Assembly (NCBI GenBank): GCA_027070385.1
Contig: JALXDW010000104.1
Location: 1-7,871 of the forward strand
From: Chromatiales bacterium
Lineage (GTDB): Bacteria > Pseudomonadota > Gammaproteobacteria > UBA6429 > Thiohalophilaceae
Length of the DNA: 7,871 nt
Direction of reading: 5' to 3'
The stretch's first letter is position 1; each line of letters starts with the position of its first letter. The translations under genes were made by a program, and so were the position numbers. Shown piece by piece: positions 7,651-7,871 of the stretch. Below the pieces are notes generated by a model. It did not search any database. It was not told the DNA's origin and saw only the letters and a list, made by a program, of their open reading frames with translations.

Positions 7651-7871
7651 TCCAGTTATTTTATCTTTAATTATATTTGCTGTGAATTTCCCGTATATTC
7701 AGAAATCAAAAACCGTTGTTTTCCTGAAAATGAAAAACAAAAACGCATCGTTGATACAGACTTGTTGCTTAATAAAAACGATTTGAAAGGGAAAACGATT
7801 AATATTGATTCAAGCAGGGACATGAAATTAAATTCTGCGACGGGGATAAACATACGATCTGATTCTGGTAT
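7651..7871 (+). CDS. Partial open frame without visible start, possible beta-solenoid protein
   Basis: From a TAA at 7648-7650 this frame stays open for 73 codons to the right edge. The translation looks like real protein: CCEFPVYSEIKNRCF, a charged stretch (PENEKQKRIVDTDLLLNKNDL), then KGKTINIDSSRDMKLNSATG and INIRSDSG, whose regular strand-turn rhythm resembles beta-helix (solenoid) coils. No ATG, GTG or TTG lies before this content; the first in-frame ATG is at 7822, inside the repeat-like part. A hydrophobic segment suited to a signal peptide (NPVILSLIIFA) is read in the next frame just upstream, and an ATG at 7615 in the same frame is stopped after three codons. A frameshift in the gene or the assembly, a decayed 5' end, or a non-standard start would each explain this. 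It follows the Ig-like protein on the same strand and may belong to that unit. The 5' boundary given is only the open-frame limit. Confidence 0.5.

Noticed and set aside
7356..7670. Plus-strand open frame of 104 codons overlapping the end of the Ig-like protein gene
   Set aside because: It lies mostly inside a well-supported gene in another frame and its translation has no protein-like features; its tail past 7612 does not connect to the downstream frame.
7671..7853. Minus-strand open frame of 60 codons at the right edge
   Set aside because: It is antisense to the more protein-like plus-strand frame and has no ribosome site or recognisable content.

Overview
The window looks like a stretch of an AT-rich gammaproteobacterial chromosome. 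That placement is inferred from the envelope architecture (a TonB-dependent receptor, outer-membrane barrels ending in aromatic residues, Sec signal peptides) and the NarL/LuxR-type regulator; no gene here fixes the genus. There are seven coding regions, two of them cut by the window edges. No RNA gene, CRISPR array, insertion sequence or convincing rho-independent terminator was found.

Left half, minus strand. A response regulator (2640-3308) is followed closely by a TonB-dependent outer-membrane receptor (591-2618) and then by a periplasmic protein resembling the ABC_sub_bind/COG2984 type (1-575, running off the left edge). Gaps of 21 and 15 bases and a shared strand make this a likely operon. 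The simplest reading is a sense-and-import unit: the receptor brings a scarce ligand across the outer membrane, the periplasmic domain binds it, and the regulator controls the genes. The kinase for the regulator is not visible. It may be the continuation of the truncated left-edge gene, because this binding fold is sometimes fused to signalling domains, or it may lie outside the window. Upstream on the same strand is a small unrecognised exported protein (3495-3989).

Right half, plus strand. A 238-base divergent intergenic region with a 15-base palindrome just upstream of the start precedes a two-gene unit: an outer-membrane beta-barrel with an N-terminal Ig-like domain (4228-6333), and 13 bases later an exported protein with a C-terminal Ig/Fn3-like domain (6347-7612). 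I do not recognise either as a named family. The pair looks like an outer-membrane protein and its secreted or periplasmic partner. After it, an open frame (7651 to the right edge) has clear protein-like content, including a possible beta-solenoid repeat, but no visible start codon. It is a frameshifted, misassembled or broken gene, or one with an unusual start.

All the intact genes except the response regulator encode envelope-targeted proteins, so the locus is devoted to the cell surface. The best candidates for something undescribed are the barrel plus Ig-protein pair with the start-less gene behind it, and its possible control by the neighbouring regulator.
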